From: Cryptomeria japonica
Lineage: Eukaryota > Streptophyta > Pinopsida > Cupressales > Cupressaceae
Assembly: GCF_030272615.1 (NCBI RefSeq)
Contig: NC_081414.1
Location: forward strand, 239,169,233 to 239,233,232
DNA: 64,000 nucleotides
Direction of reading: 5' to 3'
The stretch's first letter is position 1; the number at the start of each line of letters is the position of its first letter. Under the pieces are notes generated by a model. The model saw only the letters and a program-made list of their open reading frames with translations, made no database searches and was not told the origin of the DNA. Both the position numbers and the translations under genes were made by a program. Shown piece after piece: positions 59,084-64,000 of this stretch.

Positions 59084-60133
59084 ATTTACTTGAATGACAC
59101 AAGATCAACTTGAATTAATCTCAAACCGCATAGAAATAAAGCTTCCATTCAGATTATTAAACACTCAAATTTCTTATAGCTCTTTGCTAATTGTCATAAA
59201 CCACTTTCTACTACCAACTATCTTATACTTCATATGAAGTATGCTATTGTGTGTACACTTAATTAGAAAAAGAAGATATTGGATCTACATTATAAGGTCC
59301 TTACATAGGATTACAAATCTAAGGAAAAAATAATTATACAAAGACAATAAGTTTGTCATAGGGGAAAGGATCTAGTTGTTGTCCATGTTCTAATCATTGT
59401 TTTCAAATACATGTTAATTAAAAGTCCACTAAATTTTTTCATATGCATCGATAATTGCCCACTTGAATATCTAGTGGTTAAAGAAATAATCATTGGAAGA
59501 GTTGTGCAACTTTATTGGTACCCATAGCACACGATTATTTGAGCATTTGTGCATAGGTATTGGTCAAAACATTTATTAAAGGACTATGTATTGGATTAGT
59601 TGTACAAATTTTGTGGCAGTCATAGCAAAATGCTAAAGGACAATAGAAAATATGTATTGGACGTCACCTTGAAACCACTTTTTCACTTTTGCACACATAA
59701 CGAAATTCCCCATGTTTGTTCTAACTAGGGGAAGAGCACTAGTTAACGCCCATGTTCCAATTACCGTTCACTCCTTGTTCACCCAACCCTACAATTACTA
59801 ACTTTAAAGAAACCAAAAAAATAATAACTAAAAGATCATTAATAAATTTCATATGTACCAATAGCATCTCACTTTTTAGCTATTTTGCTCCATAATTTGC
59901 CCACTTGTGCATGATTAATGGGTCATTTGTTCATAAGTATTGGCAATTTTAAGTACATGTTTGCTTTTAAAGGTAAAGTGATGAAGATATCTAGGTATCA
60001 GGTGACACTTTGAAATGCGTTACTACATAAAAACCAAAACAATAGTTATAAACAGTCAAGTGACATACAAAACAACAACAAAAAAAAAATCAAAATCAGA
60101 CTGTTTGAACTCTGTGAATATACGAAATTAGCT
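59084..60133. other. Spacer without a recognised gene
   Basis: AT-rich, no coding similarity. It separates the copia element from the region upstream of PPR-2. Confidence 0.4.
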
Positions 60134-60670
60134 CTACCAAAAAAAACCTGAAACAATAACTATATACTCTTTAAATGAAAAAAAAAACCTCTGAAAATCT
60201 GATATACCAAGTTGGCAGCTGAAGTGTGAAATTAAATATTGGCGAGTATGGTACTCAACGAAAAAGGAGAAAATAATGTGATACTTATAATCAAATTCGA
60301 AACATTTGGTAAGAAGCTCCAAACCAGAAATTTGCCAGTCAACCAGTTGTTTCTTCGTCTGATGAAGAAGAAGAAAAATATGGTAGTTGTCGAATGAGGA
60401 TCTTCCTTCCTTCTCCTTCTCTCTACTGGTTCTCATTAATTTGGTCACTTGCTTCCTGATATCTGGGCTTTCTTCTCCCACATGCAATCTGTCAATGGCT
60501 TTGATAATCCCCCACTTCTCTATTATTCCATCCTTATTCGATTCCAAAGGCAGTCTGGCAGCCTGGTTAAGAAACTGATATGCGAAATAGGGGGAAAAGA
60601 GCAGGGCACAACCATGGTGATGCTCTCCTGTACAGAGTTTATCACAAATCGGATGAGATGGCACATGCAT
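60134..60670 (-). other. Unrecognised ORF / possible exon upstream of PPR-2
   Basis: 178 codons. The middle part (about 60330-60580) has balanced codon use and reads like a helical protein: LPLESNKDGIIEKWGIIKAI, then GEESPDIRKQVTKLMRTSRE. On the minus strand it is preceded by CATATCAG, a possible splice acceptor near 60575. The C-terminal part (below about 60300) is Phe/Tyr-rich and looks like non-coding DNA. It may be one exon of a divergent neighbour gene or gene fragment. I do not recognise the family. Confidence 0.3.
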
Positions 60671-60864
60671 CTGTATCTGTTAGAGAACCATGCAGCTCGT
60701 TCACAGAATGGTTAATTTGCTAGTTGGGCACAGACTTCGGAAGCTATTACAAACCTCTAAGTGAAAATGCTCCCATCCTTAATACTGGCCAGTTGCTATG
60801 TCACTGTGCTGGACTTGGATTGAATGTAATTGCACATTTTGGACGCTTTGAGCACAATCATAAA

Positions 60865-63339
60865 ATGCCATTGCCATCTTTTACTCATCTCAATCTGAGA
60901 GCATTATGTAGAGAGGGCCAGTTGAAGGAGGCGCTACACATTCTGCTTACTACATACAACCCCCCTGAAGACTACCCTACATATCTTCAATTATTGCAAA
61001 GCTGTATTCTCAAGAACTCGCTATCACAAGGGAAAAATGTTCACTCTTTCATAGCTCACAGGCGATTTGCATTTACTACAAGCAAAACATTTCCTCATAA
61101 GCTTATTTACATGTATGCCAAGTGCGGAACATTGAAGGATGCCCGTAAAGTGTTTGACAACATGCAAGAACGAAACAGCTACTCATGGAATACGCTTATT
61201 GCAGCGTACAGAAGACATGGGTTAACTCACGAAGTAGTTACACTGTTTCACCATATGCAACAAACAGGCTTCCAACCTGATCGGTTTACATTTGCCAGCG
61301 TGCTCCCGGCCTGTGCCAAAATGGGAGCTCTGGAACAGGGTATAAATATCCATAGAGGCATAATGGAAAGAGGAATCTTATCAGATATTGTAGTTGCAAC
61401 TGCCCTGGCAGACATGTATGCGAAGTGTGGAAGCATAGACAAGGCACGTGAACTGTTTGACCAAATGCCTCAAAGAGATGTGTTCTCGTGGACTGCAATG
61501 ATTGCAGGCTATACACAAAATGGATCTGATGAAAAGGCTTTAGAAACTTTCAAGCAAATGAAATTGGCGGGCGTAAAGCCAGACTACGCAACCTTTGCGA
61601 GCATCCTACCTGCCTGTGCCAAAATGAAAGATTTGGAGCAGGGTACGGACATCCATCGAAGCATAAGGGATAGTGGAATTTTATCAGATATTGTAGTTGC
61701 AACTGCCCTGGTAGACATGTATGCAAAATGTGGAAGCGTAGACAAGGCACGTGAACTGTTTGATAAATTGCCTAAAAGAGATGTCTTTGCGTGGACTGCA
61801 ATGATTGCAGGCTACGCACAAAATGGATTTGTTGAAAAGGCTGTAGAAACTTTCAAGCAAATGGAATTGTCAGGTGTAAAGCCAAATTCCACAACCTTCG
61901 CCAGCATCCTCCCTGCCTGTGCCAAAATGGGAGCTTTGGAACAGGGTATAGACATGCATCAAAGCATAATGGAAAAGGGTTATTTGTCAGATATTAAAGT
62001 AGGGAATGCTCTGGTAGACATGTACGCGAAGTGTGGAAGTATATACAAGGCACGTGAAGTGTTTTATAAAATGCCTCAAAGAGATGCGATCTCATGGAAT
62101 GCAATGATCGCAGGATATGCACAGAATGGGTTTGTGGAAACAGCTTTAGAAACTTTCAAGCAAATGCAATTTGCAGGTGTAAAGCCAAATTCCACAACCT
62201 TTGCCAGTGTTCTCCCTGCCTGTGCCAAAATGGGAGGTTTGGAACAGGGTATGGGCATCCATCAAGGCATAATGGAAGGGGGATTTTTGTCAGATATTGT
62301 AGTTGAAAATGCTCTGGTAGATATGTATGCAAAATGTGGAAGCATAGACAAGGCACGTGAACTGTTTGACAGATTGCCTCAAAGAGATGTCTTTTCGTGG
62401 ACTGCAATGATTGCTGGCTATACACAAAATGGATTTGTTGAAGAGGCTTTAGAAACTTTCAAGCAAATGCAATTGGCAGGTGTAAAGCCGAATTCCGCAA
62501 CCTTTGCCAGTGTCCTCCCTGCCTGTGGCAAAATGGGAGCTTTGGAACAGGGCATGGACATCCATCAAAGTATAATGGAAGGGGGGTTTTTGTCAGATGT
62601 CATAGTTGGAAATGCTCTGGTAGACATGTATGCAAAATGTGGAAGTATGGACAAGGCACGTGAACTGTTTGACCAGATGCCTCGAAAAAATGTGGCGTCA
62701 TGGAATGCCATGATTGCAGGATATGCACAAAATGGATTTTGCGAGGATTCTCTCAAAATCTTTAATTTAATGAAGCAATCTGGAACATATCCTGACATTA
62801 TAAGCTTTGTTTGCGTTCTACATGCATGCAGTCATGCAGGTTTGGTTGATGATGGCTGTGCATACTTCAATCACATGAGTAATCATTATTGCATTACACC
62901 TAGAATTGATCATTATGTGTGCATGGCTGATCTTCTTGCCCGTGCTGGCTATCTCGAGGATACTCTAAGCTTTATCATTAAGATGCCAGTTAAACCTGTG
63001 GTGGATGTATGGTTGTGTTTTCTTGCTGCCTGTAGATCACATATGAATATAGGTCTAGGAGTATTTACAGCGACGCTTCTTTTTGATTTGGATCCTAAAA
63101 ATGCTGCAGCCTATGTTCTTCTCTCGAACATCTATGCAGAAGTGGGCAGGTGGGGTGAGGTTGAAATGGTAAGGAGATTGATGAAAGATAGAGGAATTAA
63201 AAAGATCCCTGGATGTAGTTGGATTGAAGACCATAAAATGGTACACGCTTTCTGTGTAGGAGAGAGATCATATCCACAGACACAGGAGATCTATGCAAAG
63301 TTGGACAAATTGGCTTGGGAGATAAAGGCAGCAGGGTGA
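60865..63339 (+). CDS. PPR-2: PLS-class pentatricopeptide protein, DYW domain lost
   Basis: 824 residues from the ATG at 60865, the first Met in the open frame and the one matching the ancestral start of PPR-1; the open frame upstream to about 60721 has no ATG. It has L/S/P motifs, five 101-residue L-S-P units, final L2/S2 motifs (RIDHYVCMADLLARAGYLED), E1/E2 and a PG box (KKIPGCSWIE), then ends KLAWEIKAAG. The DYW deaminase region follows out of frame after a 2-bp deletion. The product would be an E/E+-like RNA-binding factor that could act only with a deaminase supplied in trans, as some E-type factors do, or it may be a decaying gene. The long intact array argues for recent or continuing constraint. 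Confidence 0.8.
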   Translation: MPLPSFTHLNLRALCREGQLKEALHILLTTYNPPEDYPTYLQLLQSCILKNSLSQGKNVHSFIAHRRFAFTTSKTFPHKLIYMYAKCGTLKDARKVFDNMQERNSYSWNTLIAAYRRHGLTHEVVTLFHHMQQTGFQPDRFTFASVLPACAKMGALEQGINIHRGIMERGILSDIVVATALADMYAKCGSIDKARELFDQMPQRDVFSWTAMIAGYTQNGSDEKALETFKQMKLAGVKPDYATFASILPACAKMKDLEQGTDIHRSIRDSGILSDIVVATALVDMYAKCGSVDKARELFDKLPKRDVFAWTAMIAGYAQNGFVEKAVETFKQMELSGVKPNSTTFASILPACAKMGALEQGIDMHQSIMEKGYLSDIKVGNALVDMYAKCGSIYKAREVFYKMPQRDAISWNAMIAGYAQNGFVETALETFKQMQFAGVKPNSTTFASVLPACAKMGGLEQGMGIHQGIMEGGFLSDIVVENALVDMYAKCGSIDKARELFDRLPQRDVFSWTAMIAGYTQNGFVEEALETFKQMQLAGVKPNSATFASVLPACGKMGALEQGMDIHQSIMEGGFLSDVIVGNALVDMYAKCGSMDKARELFDQMPRKNVASWNAMIAGYAQNGFCEDSLKIFNLMKQSGTYPDIISFVCVLHACSHAGLVDDGCAYFNHMSNHYCITPRIDHYVCMADLLARAGYLEDTLSFIIKMPVKPVVDVWLCFLAACRSHMNIGLGVFTATLLFDLDPKNAAAYVLLSNIYAEVGRWGEVEMVRRLMKDRGIKKIPGCSWIEDHKMVHAFCVGERSYPQTQEIYAKLDKLAWEIKAAG
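61282..62796 (+). repeat. Five tandem 303-bp PPR L-S-P units in PPR-2
   Basis: Units begin at 61282, 61585, 61888, 62191 and 62494, each exactly 303 bp. One unit more than PPR-1. The last three units have N at S-motif position 5 (GNALVDMY or ENALVDMY) and the first two have T (ATAL). Confidence 0.9.
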
Positions 63340-63600
63340 TTCGGATTCAAACCATTTACTTAATGATGTGGAAGAAGAGGAAAAGGAATTATTTCTCTCC
63401 AACCATAATGAAAAATTGACAATGGCATTTAGTTTGTTGAATACACAGCCTAGAACAACTATTAGAGTTGTTAAGAACCCTCCGGTATGTGCCGATTGCC
63501 ACACTTTTAACTCCAAGATTGTTGCAAGCCGTTTCCCTCATTTTAAACAGGGAGAATAAATGCTGGAGAATGTTCTTGTGTAGATCATATGTGATGCTAA
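63340..63600 (+). pseudogene. DYW domain remnant of PPR-2
   Basis: Homologous to PPR-1 codons from about residue 705 on, but in another frame. HNE (catalytic HxE form) and CADCH are still readable. The segment between CADCH and the HHF-like motif is shortened, a short duplication (GGAGAAT) introduces TAA at about 63556, and the terminal CSCGDYW is destroyed (TGTTCTTGTGTAG). Confidence 0.85.
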
Positions 63601-64000
63601 ATGAAGCAATCTGAAAGATAGATTTGCACTATAAAAATGTGCCTCGTATCAGACCTGCATTAAGAATGAAGGGACCAGGTTCTGTTTTCAGTTTGTAGAA
63701 AGTTTTTTTGTTCAGTTTTGAGCATCGAGCAATCTAGGCTGTATGGTTGGCTTTGTAAATTTGGATGCATACGGTGCAATGCAGATCTTTGCTTATATAC
63801 AATGTTGGGTATCTGTCAAATTGCTATTATATGAAAATGTGGAAGTTTTTTTGAATTGCTTTCATGAAACCTACATATGTATGAAATGGAAAGCTGGAGG
63901 AGGAGGTGGAGAAAGGGTAGAAACAAAAATAAATAAATAGTGAAAAACACTGCAACCATCAGGAAATGGGAGAGGAGTGCACACAATTATCCTTGCCATT
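63601..64000 (+). other. 3' flank of PPR-2
   Basis: Lines up with 6097-6510 downstream of PPR-1 to the end of the window. No separate gene seen. Confidence 0.65.

Noticed and set aside
60721-60864. Open frame upstream of PPR-2 starting at a TTG
   Set aside because: No in-frame ATG before 60865, and the ATG at 60865 matches the ancestral start of PPR-1; a TTG start is not expected in a plant nuclear gene.

Overview
The window looks like nuclear DNA of a seed plant with a large repeat-rich genome. A gymnosperm, probably a conifer, fits best: intronless PLS-class pentatricopeptide (PPR) genes with near-identical tandem motif triplets, very large Ty3/gypsy and Ty1/copia elements, plant-type LINEs with an RNase H domain, and AT-rich spacers. 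The species call is inference. No tRNA, rRNA, CRISPR array or prokaryotic operon was seen.

Host genes. Two paralogous PPR genes on the + strand lie near the two ends of the window. PPR-1 (3703-6096) is a full DYW-type editing factor whose N-terminus was reset by a 13-bp deletion. PPR-2 (60865-63339) keeps the PLS array and E domains, but its DYW cytidine-deaminase part is broken by a 2-bp deletion and later lesions. The similarity extends into both flanks (about 3565-6510 against 60745-64000), so this is a segmental duplication now separated by about 54 kb of mobile elements. A short unrecognised minus-strand ORF (60134-60670) lies upstream of PPR-2.

Mobile elements, left to right. (a) 1-912: end of a minus-strand copia-like element that runs off the left edge. 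(b) 10203-22257: minus-strand gypsy-type solo LTR, split by (c) 11395-21849, a minus-strand copia-type element with CATGA target duplications and no reverse transcriptase. It carries a coiled-coil/zinc-knuckle ORF and a second long ORF of unknown function, and is itself split by (d) 16371-19934, a 5'-truncated + strand LINE with an extra ORF after RNase H. (e) 23165-41911: 18.7-kb + strand Tat-like Ty3/gypsy element with a decayed gag-pol, an antisense plant-mobile-domain (PMD) ORF and two inverted arrays of an AGCGCT-type motif. (f) 42202-46845: decayed minus-strand gypsy element split by a solo LTR (44025-45214). (g) 47928-48913: a second LINE 3' end with 17-bp target duplications. (h) 49226-50966: GA-rich satellite-like tract with TC/TA/GA palindromes. 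(i) 52015-59078: + strand Ty1/copia element with CTAAG target duplications and a decayed gag-pol; its LTRs resemble those of (c), so its family may mobilise (c).

The least ordinary content is: the RT-less copia element with its own ORFs; the LINE 3' accessory ORF and conserved 3' hairpin; the inverted AGCGCT arrays plus antisense PMD ORF in the gypsy element; a 9-4-9 dyad 21-22 bp upstream of TATA in three gypsy LTRs; and the homogenised 303-bp PPR units. All boundaries were read by eye; no alignment or database search was run.
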